A stretch of DNA of 64,000 bases from CAWKKW01 sp963850345 (GCA_963850345.1 CAWKKW010000004.1:124001-188000), one strand, 5' to 3'; counted from the stretch's first letter, positions 53,862-64,000 are shown. Program-made: numbers and translations. Notes: a model not told the origin generated them from the letters alone.

Positions 53862-55109
53862 TTACTCTGCCCAGCGCTTGAAGACCAGGGAGCCATTCGT
53901 TCCGCCAAATCCAAATGAGTTTGACAGAGCGTAGTCGACCTTCGCCTCTTGAGGCTTGTTGGGTACATAGTTCAGATCGCACAACGGATCCGGCTTTTCC
54001 AGATTGGCCGTCGGAGGAACCACTTGTTCCTGCAGGGCCTGGATCACGATGCCCGCCTCGAGCCCTCCGGCTCCACCGAGCAGGTGCCCGGTCATGGATT
54101 TCGTAGAACTCACACGGAGCTTGTGGCTGGTCGCATGTTCGCCAAACAGCTTGCGAATGGCCGCGGTCTCCATCGCATCGCCAAGCTGGGTCGAGGTCGC
54201 GTGTGCATTCACATAGTCGATCTCTTCCGGCCGCAGATTTGCACTCTTGATGGCGTTACGCATGGCCCGGAAACAACCTTCGCCTTCGGCGGCCATGCCG
54301 GTGATGTGGTATGCATCCGCGCTCATGCCGTAGCCCACGATCTCAGCCAGGATCTTCGCGCCACGAGCTTTGGCAAACTCCAGATCTTCGAGAATGAGGA
54401 TACCGGCACCCTCGCCGACCACGAACCCATCGCGGTCCTGGTCAAAGGGACGGCAGGCGTGTTCAGGGTCGTCGTTCCGGGTGGAGAGTGCACGCATAGC
54501 AGCAAAGCCGCCCACGCCCATAGGAGTAATCGCTGCCTCAGCGCCGCCTGCGATCATGGCATCGGCATCGCCCCGCTGGATGATGCGGTACGCATCGCCA
54601 ATGGAGTGGGCACTGGTAGTGCAAGCAGTGGCGGTGGCTTCGTTAGGACCCTTGGCTCCGTAGCGGATGCTCACCTGCCCTGCGGCGAGGTTGACGATGG
54701 CTGCCGGGATGAAGAAAGGTGAAATCTTGCGCGGACCGCCCTTGAGCATGTTGCTGTGCTCGCGCTCGATCACATCGAAGCCGCCGATGCCAGAGCCGAT
54801 GTGGACGCCGACTAGTTCTTCATTCTCGGGCGTGATCTTCAGACCCGATGATTCCATTGCTTCGTGCGTCGCAGCGAGAGCGAAATGGATAAACCGCGCC
54901 ATCTTCCGCGATTCTTTCTTCTCGACGAACTTCAACGCATCGAAGTTCTTCACCTCGGCCGCGAAGGTGACGGGGAAGTCCGTCGCGTCGAACCCGGTAA
55001 TCGGGGCCATTCCGCTCTTGCCTGCCAACAGATTGTTCCAGACTTCGGGCGTGGTGTTCCCCACACCGCACAGCAACCCGCTGCCTGTCACTACGACGCG
55101 CTTCGACAA
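53862..55109 (-). CDS. fabF: Beta-ketoacyl-ACP synthase II
   Basis: Condenses malonyl-ACP with acyl-ACP in fatty acid elongation; 415 aa. Signatures: RVVVTGSGLLCGVGN, GVHIGSGIGGFDVIE, EATATACTTSAHSIGDAYR (catalytic Cys), NAHATSTQLGDAMET (His) and KSMTGHLLGGAGGLEAG (Lys-His). TTG start only 2 nt after the acpP stop; the ribosome site overlaps the acpP end. Directly after acpP, the standard acpP-fabF operon. Confidence 0.97.
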   Translation of the reverse strand: MSKRVVVTGSGLLCGVGNTTPEVWNNLLAGKSGMAPITGFDATDFPVTFAAEVKNFDALKFVEKKESRKMARFIHFALAATHEAMESSGLKITPENEELVGVHIGSGIGGFDVIEREHSNMLKGGPRKISPFFIPAAIVNLAAGQVSIRYGAKGPNEATATACTTSAHSIGDAYRIIQRGDADAMIAGGAEAAITPMGVGGFAAMRALSTRNDDPEHACRPFDQDRDGFVVGEGAGILILEDLEFAKARGAKILAEIVGYGMSADAYHITGMAAEGEGCFRAMRNAIKSANLRPEEIDYVNAHATSTQLGDAMETAAIRKLFGEHATSHKLRVSSTKSMTGHLLGGAGGLEAGIVIQALQEQVVPPTANLEKPDPLCDLNYVPNKPQEAKVDYALSNSFGFGGTNGSLVFKRWAE

Positions 55110-55111
55110 AG

Positions 55112-55357
55112 TTACTTGCCGCCTTTCGAGTTTTTCTCGATGTACTCCACCGCATCCTTCACTGTCTTGATCTTCTCTGCGTCTTCATCCGGAATTTCCA
55201 GATCAAAGGCCTCTTCAAACTGCATCACCAGTTCGACCACGTCCAGCGAATCGGCACCCAGGTCTTCCTGAAATGAAGCGCTCGGGGTAACCTCGGCCTC
55301 ATCCACCTGAAGCTGCTCGACGATGATCTGTTTAACCTTTTCTTCTACTGCTGCCAT
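55112..55357 (-). CDS. acpP: Acyl carrier protein
   Basis: 81-aa carrier with the phosphopantetheine-attachment motif [20 protein letters not shown] (Ser). Acidic, helical, with an eight-residue C-terminal extension [11 protein letters not shown] beyond the core. Strong AGGAGAAG about 5 nt before ATG. Upstream gene of fabF; the other fab genes are elsewhere. Confidence 0.97.
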   Translation of the reverse strand: MAAVEEKVKQIIVEQLQVDEAEVTPSASFQEDLGADSLDVVELVMQFEEAFDLEIPDEDAEKIKTVKDAVEYIEKNSKGGK

Positions 55358-55645
55358 GCGCTTCTCCTGTCGGATAAATCACTCAAAATGAAAGTCGTAA
55401 CGGGACATCCCTCGACGAGCGTCTGATCACCCCGTGATGATCAAACCACGTCCTTTGTTTCTGACGCCTGATTGCTCCGGCGCGTAGTCCCGAAGTTCTC
55501 AGTCTACTGAGCGGCCCACCGAGTGTAAAGTCAAGCACCGCCAATGTATTCGGAACTTTTCCTCGGTTTGCACGCAGCCGTCGATCCAGACCGGAATAAG
55601 ATGCGAATAGACTTCCTTAGTATTCGGATCCGGTAGGTATTTCGA

Positions 55646-57184
55646 ATGATTTCTGTGGTGGCGATCCTGGTATGCGGCCTTGCCATTGGCCTGGCAATCG
55701 GCTGGTTTGTGGGTGCAACGGTACAGCGCGGCAAATCTGCCGGAGAAAAGAGCCTGCTCGAACGGGATCTGGCCGGGGTGACAGACCAGGTTGCCAGCCT
55801 TCAGTCAGCCGCAGCCTCTCAGGGGGTCCAGTTTGAGGCCCTGCGAACCGAAAGCAGCCAATTGCGATCGAGGCTCGCCGGACTCGAAGCCACCCTCGGG
55901 GCGGAGCAGGACAAGACGGCCGCGGCTTCGGCAGCGCACACTCGTGCCGACCAGAAATGTGAAGAGCTGCAGGCGCGCAACCAGAGGCTCGGTGAGGAAC
56001 TCGCGCAAGCAACCACGCAACTCGTCAATGAACGCAAGCAGGGCACAGAAAAGGTCGCGCTGCTGAACGAGGCGCGAGAGCAACTCACGTATCAGTTCAA
56101 GACGCTTGCGAGCGAGATCCTCGAAGAAAAATCCAAGCGGTTTACGGAGCTCAACCAATCGAACCTCGGCCAGTTGCTCGATCCGTTGAAGCTGCGGCTG
56201 AGCGAGTTTCAAGCCAAGGTGGAGCAGGTGCAGCAGGATGGAATCGCCGGACGCACCGAATTGAAGAGCCATCTCGACAACCTGCAGAAGCTCAATCAGC
56301 AGCTTTCTGACGACGCCGCCAACCTCGTGACAGCGCTCCGCGGCTCCAGCAAGACGCAGGGCGACTGGGGCGAATTCATCCTGGAGCAGATCCTCGAAAG
56401 CTCAGGGCTGCGCAAAGGCATCGAGTACAGGCTGCAGGAGAGCTTTGCCCTCGACAACAATCGCCGCGCGCGGCCTGACGTGGTGGTGAACCTGCCCGGC
56501 GGCAAACACCTCGTGCTCGATTCCAAGGTATCGCTCGTGGCCTACACGGACTATTGCAGCGGTGAGACGGATGCCCAGAAGAGCAGCCATCTCTCTGCCC
56601 ATCTGGCCTCGGTGCGCGCGCACATTTCCGGACTTGCGAAGAAGGACTATCACCAGCTATATGGTCTGAAGTCCCTCGACTTTGTGGTGATGTTCATTCC
56701 CGTCGAGCCCGCGTTCATGCTTGCCATTGGGCAGGATTGCAAGCTCTGGCAAGAGGCCTACAACAAGAATGTTCTGCTGGTCAGCCCGACCACGCTGCTA
56801 TTCGTAATCCGAACGGTGGCAAATCTCTGGCGCCAGGAGAATCAAACCCGCAATGTTAACGAGATCGTCAACCGCGGTTCTCTGCTCTACGACAAGTTCG
56901 TGGGTTTCGCAGCCGATATGGAGAAGATCGGCGAACGCCTGCAGGATGCGAGCTCCACCTACGACTCTGCCTTCCAGAAGCTGAAGACCGGCCCCGGAAA
57001 CCTGGTGAGACAAGTGGAGTTGCTGCGTGACCTGGGGCTGAAGCCGAAGAGGAATCTACAACCCTCGCTCCTCGAAGAAGCCTTCGACCAGCCGCTATCG
57101 CTTTCCGAAGCGTCCGAACTCGAAGACGAAGGCTCGCTCGAGAGCGATGCCCTTGCGGATCGAGAACCGGTAACTGACAACTAG
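55646..57184 (+). CDS. rmuC: DNA recombination protein RmuC
   Basis: 512-aa membrane-anchored putative nuclease that limits inversion/recombination at repeats. N-terminal TM (ISVVAILVCGLAIGLAIGW) is followed by a long coiled coil of about 150 residues (SLLERDLAGVTDQVASLQSA...). The RmuC domain then has SSKTQGDWGEFILEQILESSGL, KHLVLDSKVSLVAYTDY and FIPVEPAFMLAI. An acidic C-terminus of about 30 residues follows the domain. Complete. Confidence 0.95.
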   Translation: MISVVAILVCGLAIGLAIGWFVGATVQRGKSAGEKSLLERDLAGVTDQVASLQSAAASQGVQFEALRTESSQLRSRLAGLEATLGAEQDKTAAASAAHTRADQKCEELQARNQRLGEELAQATTQLVNERKQGTEKVALLNEAREQLTYQFKTLASEILEEKSKRFTELNQSNLGQLLDPLKLRLSEFQAKVEQVQQDGIAGRTELKSHLDNLQKLNQQLSDDAANLVTALRGSSKTQGDWGEFILEQILESSGLRKGIEYRLQESFALDNNRRARPDVVVNLPGGKHLVLDSKVSLVAYTDYCSGETDAQKSSHLSAHLASVRAHISGLAKKDYHQLYGLKSLDFVVMFIPVEPAFMLAIGQDCKLWQEAYNKNVLLVSPTTLLFVIRTVANLWRQENQTRNVNEIVNRGSLLYDKFVGFAADMEKIGERLQDASSTYDSAFQKLKTGPGNLVRQVELLRDLGLKPKRNLQPSLLEEAFDQPLSLSEASELEDEGSLESDALADREPVTDN

Positions 57185-57193
57185 TCTGGGCGG

Positions 57194-57487
57194 CTAGCGA
57201 TCGTTCTTTCCCGAACCGGTGAATGAGCCAGTAGCGTGCTGGCCTGCTGCGAGATCCGGGTGGCGCTGCGCTTGTCCCTCGTCGCCCTCTACGTTCTCCT
57301 GCAAATGCTCCCGCTGTTGCGCTTTGCCGGCACCCGTGAGATTCGTCTGCTCCGGCTCAACCGGCTGAACCGCCGTGGGCGCCTCGTGCTTGGAACCGGC
57401 CGCGTCCTCCTCGGCCTGCGAGACTTGGGGGCTTCTACCCTGCTCGGTCTGATTTGAGTCCGACTGCTTGCCTGAGTCTTTCGTCAT
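57194..57487 (-). CDS. Small, acidic, disordered protein (97 aa)
   Basis: Not recognised. Real start supported by AGGAG nine nt upstream of the ATG. Composition is almost free of hydrophobic residues: rich in Gln, Glu, Ser, Asp, Gly, Ala and His, with segments such as KQSDSNQTEQGRSPQVSQAE and QAQRHPDLAAGQHATGS. It is likely intrinsically unstructured. It is convergent with rmuC, 9 nt between stops, and 38 nt downstream of the HIT gene on the same strand. Function unknown; a stress/desiccation type role is speculation. Confidence 0.55.
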   Translation of the reverse strand: MTKDSGKQSDSNQTEQGRSPQVSQAEEDAAGSKHEAPTAVQPVEPEQTNLTGAGKAQQREHLQENVEGDEGQAQRHPDLAAGQHATGSFTGSGKNDR

Positions 57488-57525
57488 ATCGGGAAACTCC
57501 TGGGCAGGTTGGATGCGTTGCTCGC

Positions 57526-58113
57526 CTACGAGGAATGGCTGTCGACCGTAACCTCGTGGAAGGCCTTGCGCAATCGTGCCCAGGTCACGTCCAGCTCCTC
57601 GGGGAGCACGCGAGTCTCGCCGACCACGGTCATGAAGTTTGTATCGCCTACCCATCGGGGTAATCCGTGCAGATGGAGGTGCCCGGCGACGCCTGCGCCG
57701 GCAGCCGCTCCCAGGTTGAGGCCAAAATTGAATCCGTGAGGCGAGTAGACCAGCTTCATCGCAAGCTCAGCTCGTTGCGCGGTTTCCATCATCTCCCGAG
57801 CGACCTCCGCCTCCAGGGCTGCAAGCGAGTTCTGGTGGCGGTAAGGGACAATCATCAAATGCCCGGAGCAGTAGGGGTAGGCATTCAGCACAACAAAGAT
57901 ACCGGCCCCGCGAAGAACGATGTGAGCGGCCCGCTCGGCCTGCTCGGCGTCCATCCCCTGGGCAATGGCATGGTCAACCGCAGCCAGCATGTTGCAGAAA
58001 ACACAATTTAACTCGCCCGGCCAGGCGTCCAGTTCCGGCGGAACTCCATGCCTGTTGCTCTGCTCAGAGGTACTGACGTAGGCGAATCGCCAGGGGGTCC
58101 ACAGGTGCTCCAT
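57526..58113 (-). CDS. HIT family (histidine triad) hydrolase
   Basis: 195-aa HIT domain protein. The N-terminus MEHLWTPWRFAYVS is the hallmark of the bacterial HIT-like subgroup annotated as AP4A hydrolase or FHIT-like. CVFCNML holds a possible zinc pair, then FVVLNAYPYCSGHLMIVPYRH and the catalytic triad in GHLHLHGLPRW. Probably cleaves dinucleoside polyphosphates. No ribosome site; a TATACT 13 nt before the ATG suggests a leaderless transcript. Confidence 0.92.
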   Translation of the reverse strand: MEHLWTPWRFAYVSTSEQSNRHGVPPELDAWPGELNCVFCNMLAAVDHAIAQGMDAEQAERAAHIVLRGAGIFVVLNAYPYCSGHLMIVPYRHQNSLAALEAEVAREMMETAQRAELAMKLVYSPHGFNFGLNLGAAAGAGVAGHLHLHGLPRWVGDTNFMTVVGETRVLPEELDVTWARLRKAFHEVTVDSHSS

Positions 58114-58607
58114 CACAGATGAGTATACGGCTACGCGGAGTGGCGGCTGCGATCCCCTCGCGAGGATATCGGAAGGCGGACCGGCGGGTCGCAGAATCGC
58201 GGATATGGCTTTTGTTAAGAGTCGATTGCAATGCGAGGTTTGAACGAAGGTTGCATTGACAGCATGGACCAAAGAACGGTATAGTTTGGGAGTAGGTTTG
58301 CGCGCGGGATTCATGCGTAGCCTGCGATCGCCGCTCTTGTTCATCCCTGCCTGCCGGACGCTCCCAAACGGAGACCGACGTAGTGCCGGGCCACTCACTC
58401 TGGCCACACTCTCCGTCTCCTCAGGATCTTCCGATTCGACCAAGGAGAGTGCAAGAAACACGATCCCCGAACCTTCGCGGATCAGCCAGAATCAGCTACC
58501 AGCGAAGAAATATGTAGACTACTCGCATCCAGAAAGCGGACGCGAAACTCCAGTCTGCAGGGCGGAATATTGGGAACCGCCGACCCAGAATCCCGGAGCT
58601 GGCAAGT
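58114..58607. other. Divergent intergenic region HIT / rpsA with long rpsA leader
   Basis: About 494 bp without a credible gene. It holds the palindrome CCTCGCGAGG at 58156-58165, a strong rpsA promoter at 58256-58285 and a leader of about 316 nt. Confidence 0.45.
58256..58285 (+). promoter_or_regulatory. rpsA: rpsA promoter (near-consensus sigma-70)
   Basis: TTGACA (58256-58261), 18-nt spacer, TATAGT (58280-58285). Predicted start near 58292, leaving about 316 nt of untranslated leader before the rpsA ATG. Confidence 0.75.
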
Positions 58608-60617
<2,010 letters not shown>

Positions 60618-60637
60618 GTTAATTCGCCGCAAAAGCC

Positions 60638-60674
60638 AAAGCAAAACGCCACCATCACGGTGGCGTTTTGCTTT
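60638..60674 (+). terminator. Strong rho-independent terminator of rpsA
   Basis: Perfect 16-bp stem (60638-60653 with 60659-60674), 5-nt loop, with A-rich 5' and T-rich 3' flanks, so it can terminate both strands. It also faces the convergent gene ending at 60701. Confidence 0.92.
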
Positions 60675-60700
60675 TGGTTTACGAATCAGGCCGAGATGTC

Positions 60701-61111
60701 CTACTTCGCTGTGTTGATTCTCAGATCGATGTTGAACTGCGCCTTGGTATCGAACGAGCTGATGTTCTTAGTGGCACTCTTCTTGCCCTGCAACTGCGCC
60801 CAGAGAGAATAGTCAGTACCGCTCGACAGTTGCCCAAAACGATAGCTGCCATCCTGGGTCGAGATACTGGTCTTGATGGTATTGGTCTTGGCGTCTTTCA
60901 GATACACAACAGCGCCGGCGACAGTCTCCTCCTGTGAGCCGAGCACCTTACCCTGCACAACCCGCTGAGCCTGGGCGATTGCCATTGAACTGGCAATTGC
61001 GAAGGCACACCCGATCACGATCCACGCTGCGAACCTGCTCGCTCGCGTCGATCGATGCAACTGGATGGGAGTGGACATCCTGCGAAATTGTGTTCCAAGA
61101 TCACGCTTCAT
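60701..61111 (-). CDS. Secreted carboxypeptidase-regulatory-like domain protein
   Basis: 136-aa exported protein. A TM/signal segment (FAAWIVIGCAFAIASSMAIAQ) precedes a single CarboxypepD_reg-like beta domain: VQGKVLGSQEETVAGAVVYLKD, TSISTQDGSYRFGQLSSG and TDYSLWAQLQGKKS. Such single domains are abundant in Acidobacteria as adhesive or TonB-receptor-associated modules. Its ATG overlaps the TGA of the LysW-like gene (ATGA) and has GAGGAAGAAG upstream, so it is coupled to it. Confidence 0.85.
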   Translation of the reverse strand: MKRDLGTQFRRMSTPIQLHRSTRASRFAAWIVIGCAFAIASSMAIAQAQRVVQGKVLGSQEETVAGAVVYLKDAKTNTIKTSISTQDGSYRFGQLSSGTDYSLWAQLQGKKSATKNISSFDTKAQFNIDLRINTAK

Positions 61112-61296
61112 TCTTCTTCCTCTTCCGCCACCTCTTCGTCGTCGTATCCCTCTTCATCCGCTTTAGCGAGTTCCAGGGGATCGGTTGCGACGACTTCATA
61201 CTCGTTGCCGCATTCGTCGCAGACAATGACGTCGCCTTCTTCTACTTCATCTGGATCAAAGTCCAGCACACTCTCACATTCGGGACAATTCGCCAT
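61108..61296 (-). CDS. LysW-like zinc-ribbon protein without the EDWGE tail
   Basis: 62-aa acidic protein starting at the ATG with GGAGGTG six nt upstream. Zinc ribbon: CPEC at residues 4-7 and CDEC at 26-29. The layout ECESVLDFDPDEVEEGDVIV...YEVVATDPLEL matches LysW/ArgW, the amino-group carrier of lysine/arginine synthesis. LysW requires a C-terminal EDWGE with the carrier Glu; here the tail is a run of acidic residues (EEVAEEEEE) instead. No lysX, lysZ or lysY neighbours. A ribbon protein with an unknown partner is likely. Confidence 0.8.
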   Translation of the reverse strand: MANCPECESVLDFDPDEVEEGDVIVCDECGNEYEVVATDPLELAKADEEGYDDEEVAEEEEE

Positions 61297-61441
61297 GAAC
61301 ACCTCCAATTGGCAGGAGTATTAGGATTGGTATTGACCGCACTCGTATGCGCACTACGTTCGTTAGTCTTGAAAACAATCTGTGGACGCGTCAAGCGATC
61401 GCGGTCGGAACACACATTTCCAATCCCCCGGAGTTCACGGA

Positions 61442-62941
61442 ATGAAGATGCGGTCCGCACGATGGTATCACTCTCTGGCCAGCCTGTTATGCCTCGCAGT
61501 CGTACCTGCACATGCCCTCTCTGACGTTTCAAAGCGTGATCTGGATGCCACCGGTGGCGAAATCCAGGCCGCTCCGGTGGACCCCGCGATCCAGAAGGCG
61601 CTCGGCCGCATCTCCCCCGAGCAGATTCAACGCACGATTGAAAAGCTGGTCAGCTTTCATAATCGCAGCACACTTTCCAGCATGGAGAAAGACTTGCCGG
61701 CAGGTCAGGGCGTGAGCGTGGCCGCCGACTGGATCGAGCAGGAATTCAAGAGATACTCCGCCGCCTGTGGTGGCTGCCTCGAAGTCAAGCGAGACACCTT
61801 CGTGGAAGCTCCGCAACGCGGCGAGCGCAGCCGGATCCGGGAGGCCACCACCATCACCAACGTGTATGCCATCCTGCATGGTTCCGACCCGGCCAGGAAA
61901 GCGATGGTGCTGGTGACTGGGCACTACGACTCGCGCAACACAGACGTCATGGATACGCATGGCGCGGCTCCGGGGGCTAACGACGATGCCAGCGGCGTCG
62001 CCGTGAGCCTGGAATGCGCACGGGTTCTCAGCCAGCTGAAATTTCCCGGCTCCATCGTATTTGCCGCCGTGGCAGGCGAAGAGCAGGGGCTGAACGGCAG
62101 CCACCATCTCGCCCAGCTTGCTCGCAATCTGCATTGGAACCTCGAAGGCGTGCTGAACAATGACATCGTTGGTGGAAACACCACTCCTGGCGATAAGTTT
62201 CAGGACAAGAACGCGGTCCGGGTCTTCTCAGAAGCGGTTCCGGCGGATACGACATTCGATCAGTTGAAGGGCATCCAGGCGCTTGGAAGTGAGAGCGATT
62301 CGCCTTCGCGGGAACTAGCGCGGTCTGTGGAAGATGTATCCGCTACGTACTTCCACGGAAAACCTCAGGGCAGCCAGACGGCCATCGCGGACGCGAACTT
62401 CCACCCAGTACTCATCTTTCGCCGCGACCGATTCTTGCGAGGCGGCGATCACACTTCGTTCAACCAGATGGGGTTCGCCGCGGTGCGGTTCACCGAGTGG
62501 CGCGAAGATTTCAATCATCAGCATCAAAATCTGCGCACGGAAAATGGTGTGGAGTACGGCGACCTGTTGAAGTTTGTAGATTTCCGCTACGTAGCCGATG
62601 TGGCGAAATTGAACGCCGCTACGCTGGCGACGCTGGCGGCGGCTCCCGGGCCTCCGGAGAACGTGTCGATTGTGACCACCGGGCTCGACAACGACACCAC
62701 CTTGAAGTGGGACACACCCGACGGAGCCCCGCCAACCACCGGCTACGAGATCGTGTGGCGCGCAACTTCCGGGGCAGATTGGGCATTCTCAGAACCCGCC
62801 GCTAAGCTCGAAGAGAAAACCGAAGACCGCCACCATACCGTCACCTTGCCGATCAGCAAAGACAACGTCGTGTTCGGTGTGCGATCGGTGGATGCGGCCG
62901 GCCATCGCAGCATCGCGGTGACACCCTTGCCGGAACGGTAG
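61442..62941 (+). CDS. Secreted M28-family metallopeptidase with FN3-like C-domain
   Basis: 499-aa exported peptidase. Signal peptide (YHSLASLLCLAVVPAHA), propeptide-like segment, and di-zinc M28 domain: first His/Asp ligands in VLVTGHYDSRNT, GANDDASGVAVSLECARVL, catalytic Glu region AAVAGEEQGLNGSHHLA and NNDIVGGNTT, plus late His cluster FNHQHQNL. C-terminal 90 residues have a fibronectin III-like pattern (PPENVSIVTTGLDNDTTLKW, TTGYEIVWRATSG). Likely periplasmic aminopeptidase. ATG preceded by GGAGTTCACGGA. Confidence 0.92.
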   Translation: MKMRSARWYHSLASLLCLAVVPAHALSDVSKRDLDATGGEIQAAPVDPAIQKALGRISPEQIQRTIEKLVSFHNRSTLSSMEKDLPAGQGVSVAADWIEQEFKRYSAACGGCLEVKRDTFVEAPQRGERSRIREATTITNVYAILHGSDPARKAMVLVTGHYDSRNTDVMDTHGAAPGANDDASGVAVSLECARVLSQLKFPGSIVFAAVAGEEQGLNGSHHLAQLARNLHWNLEGVLNNDIVGGNTTPGDKFQDKNAVRVFSEAVPADTTFDQLKGIQALGSESDSPSRELARSVEDVSATYFHGKPQGSQTAIADANFHPVLIFRRDRFLRGGDHTSFNQMGFAAVRFTEWREDFNHQHQNLRTENGVEYGDLLKFVDFRYVADVAKLNAATLATLAAAPGPPENVSIVTTGLDNDTTLKWDTPDGAPPTTGYEIVWRATSGADWAFSEPAAKLEEKTEDRHHTVTLPISKDNVVFGVRSVDAAGHRSIAVTPLPER

Positions 62942-63091
62942 GGTCCGTTCGGCTGAGGCAGCTTTTCAGCGAACCTGAGACAATAGGGCAGTTACCGCGG
63001 TTTTTGAACGCCAGGCCAAATGCAGCGCCTGTTTGCATCCAACAGGGCCAGCACCCTGGTCGCAGCCGCAGAACTGCTTAGGATTGCCGCT

Positions 63092-63916
63092 ATGCCACGA
63101 ATTGGTTCGAGCATGCTCGCGTTTCCGAGTTTTACCGGCGTCACCAAACGCCTGGTGCTCGTGAACCTTGCTGCGTTTTTCATCATCCTGATCGGCGGAC
63201 GCGCTCCATTTCTGGCGCAGTTCGTAGGCGTATTGCCGCTCGTCCCAGCGAACGTCGTGTTTCACGGATACGTCTGGCAGCTGGTCACCTACGCCTTTAT
63301 CCACGGCGGCCTGCTGGAGATCCTCTTCAACATGCTGTCGCTCTGGTTCATCGGGTCGTATCTCGAGAATGAAAAGGGCAGTCGCTGGCTCACGGAGATT
63401 TACTTCTTCTGCGTGATAGGTGGAGCGATCATCGGCTCGGCGCTCTCGTTCACCGGCGTGCTGCACCTCAGCCCATTGGAGGCGACCTCCGGCGCATCAA
63501 GCGGCATCTTCGGCATGCTGGCCGCCTTTGCTGTTTTATTCGGCGAGCAGCAGTTCATGCTTTTCCCCTTGCCGATTGGCATCAAGGCCAAGTACCTGGT
63601 GGCGGTGTACCTGCTGATCGCGATCGCCAGCCTGATCGGCGGGGCCTCTCCGCTCACCTACCTTGTCTACCTGAGTGGCGCGTTGATCGGCTACCTGTAC
63701 TCCAAAACCGCGCCTCGGCGGGGCTTCAGCTATTCGGCCAGTGAACAGTACTTCAGCGTGCGCAATAACTACTACCGCTGGAAGCGTCGCCGCGCTGCCC
63801 GCAAGTTCGAGGTCTACATGCGGAAGCATGATCGCGACGTTCGATTCGACGGCGAAGGACGCTATATAGACCCGGACGAAAAGCGCGATCCGAATGACCG
63901 ACGCTGGATGAACTGA
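63092..63916 (+). CDS. Rhomboid-fold membrane protein, probably catalytically inactive
   Basis: 274 aa from the ATG chosen; an ATG at 63020 adds 24 residues. Six TM segments in rhomboid order: VWQLVTYAFIHGGLLEILFNM (loop/TM2), GSRWLTEIYFFCVIGGAIIG, ATSGASSGIFGMLAAF (Ser136 in GAS) and LVYLSGALIGYLYSK (TM6). Against the canonical protease, the second His of HxxxxHxxxN is Glu76 while Asn80 remains, and the catalytic His of TM6 is Tyr193. So the Ser-His dyad lacks its His. The C-terminal 65 residues are basic and charged (RWKRRRAARKFEVYMRKHDR). Probably a pseudoprotease. Confidence 0.82.
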   Translation: MPRIGSSMLAFPSFTGVTKRLVLVNLAAFFIILIGGRAPFLAQFVGVLPLVPANVVFHGYVWQLVTYAFIHGGLLEILFNMLSLWFIGSYLENEKGSRWLTEIYFFCVIGGAIIGSALSFTGVLHLSPLEATSGASSGIFGMLAAFAVLFGEQQFMLFPLPIGIKAKYLVAVYLLIAIASLIGGASPLTYLVYLSGALIGYLYSKTAPRRGFSYSASEQYFSVRNNYYRWKRRRAARKFEVYMRKHDRDVRFDGEGRYIDPDEKRDPNDRRWMN

Positions 63917-64000
63917 AAAGGATCAACTGCAAAGTTGGGTCGAATTTCCCCGTCTGCCTGATCATTCCTGTGTGAGCCTGGGGTTGCGCCCTGCCCTGAC
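63917..64000. other. Window end, no feature seen
   Basis: The last 84 bp hold no start, stop or signal that I can assign to a neighbouring gene. Confidence 0.3.

Overview
This is a contiguous bacterial chromosome segment of about 60% GC. It is densely packed with housekeeping genes on both strands and has no rRNA, tRNA, CRISPR array, insertion sequence or phage gene that I could see. Gene content points to an acidobacterium, probably Acidobacteriaceae (Terriglobia). The indications are tandem RND efflux operons, a reaction-centre-type c cytochrome, an HEAYPGH (DUF885) protein, a DUF5715-type protein, M28 peptidases, a carboxypeptidase-regulatory-like secreted protein and frequent TTG/GTG starts. 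The assignment is by inference, not by a marker-gene search.

Layout. 1-8.8 kb: two divergent RND efflux operons, with a truncated permease plus adaptor on the minus strand and permease-adaptor-outer membrane factor on the plus strand. 8.9-17.7 kb: a repeat-bearing secreted protein, a Bcp peroxiredoxin, a 3-methyladenine glycosylase, a His-rich dihaem cytochrome, panB-panC with a deoxynucleoside kinase, a polysaccharide deacetylase, hemL and a GSP17M-like protein. 17.8-20.8 kb: a DHA2 exporter divergent from its MarR regulator with a palindromic operator between them, then a BON-domain lipoprotein. 21-26.5 kb: purM-purN, an HtrA-like protease, coaE and folD, a Trm112-like protein and a small orphan gene. 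26.5-33.6 kb: a MacB-type permease, gatB, amt-PII, an O-methyltransferase, trxC and a mini-GNAT. 33.7-46 kb: mfd, a DUF885 protein, galU, a redoxin, ruvB, a membrane glycosyltransferase-like protein and gyrA. 46-47.7 kb: a lower-GC two-gene island with a nucleotidyltransferase overlapping a DEDDh exonuclease. 47.8-53.8 kb: a frameshifted outer-membrane protein gene and a run of secreted or redox proteins (SGNH hydrolase, HbpS/GlcG, TlpA-like, DUF5715-like, Yip1). 53.9-64 kb: acpP-fabF, rmuC, a small disordered protein, a HIT protein, rpsA, a LysW-like zinc ribbon with a secreted partner, an M28 peptidase and a rhomboid that appears to lack its catalytic residues.

How genes work together. The clearest functional units are the two RND pumps, panB/panC (pantothenate) with coaE (CoA) nearby, purM/purN with folD (purine synthesis and one-carbon supply), amt/glnB (ammonium uptake and sensing), acpP/fabF (fatty acid elongation), and mfd/ruvB/gyrA/rmuC/glycosylase (DNA maintenance). 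The items most worth follow-up are the NTase-exonuclease pair, the probable pseudoprotease rhomboid, the LysW-like protein without the EDWGE tail, the DPDRPxL repeat protein, the MarR operator, the long rpsA leader and the frameshifted outer membrane gene.
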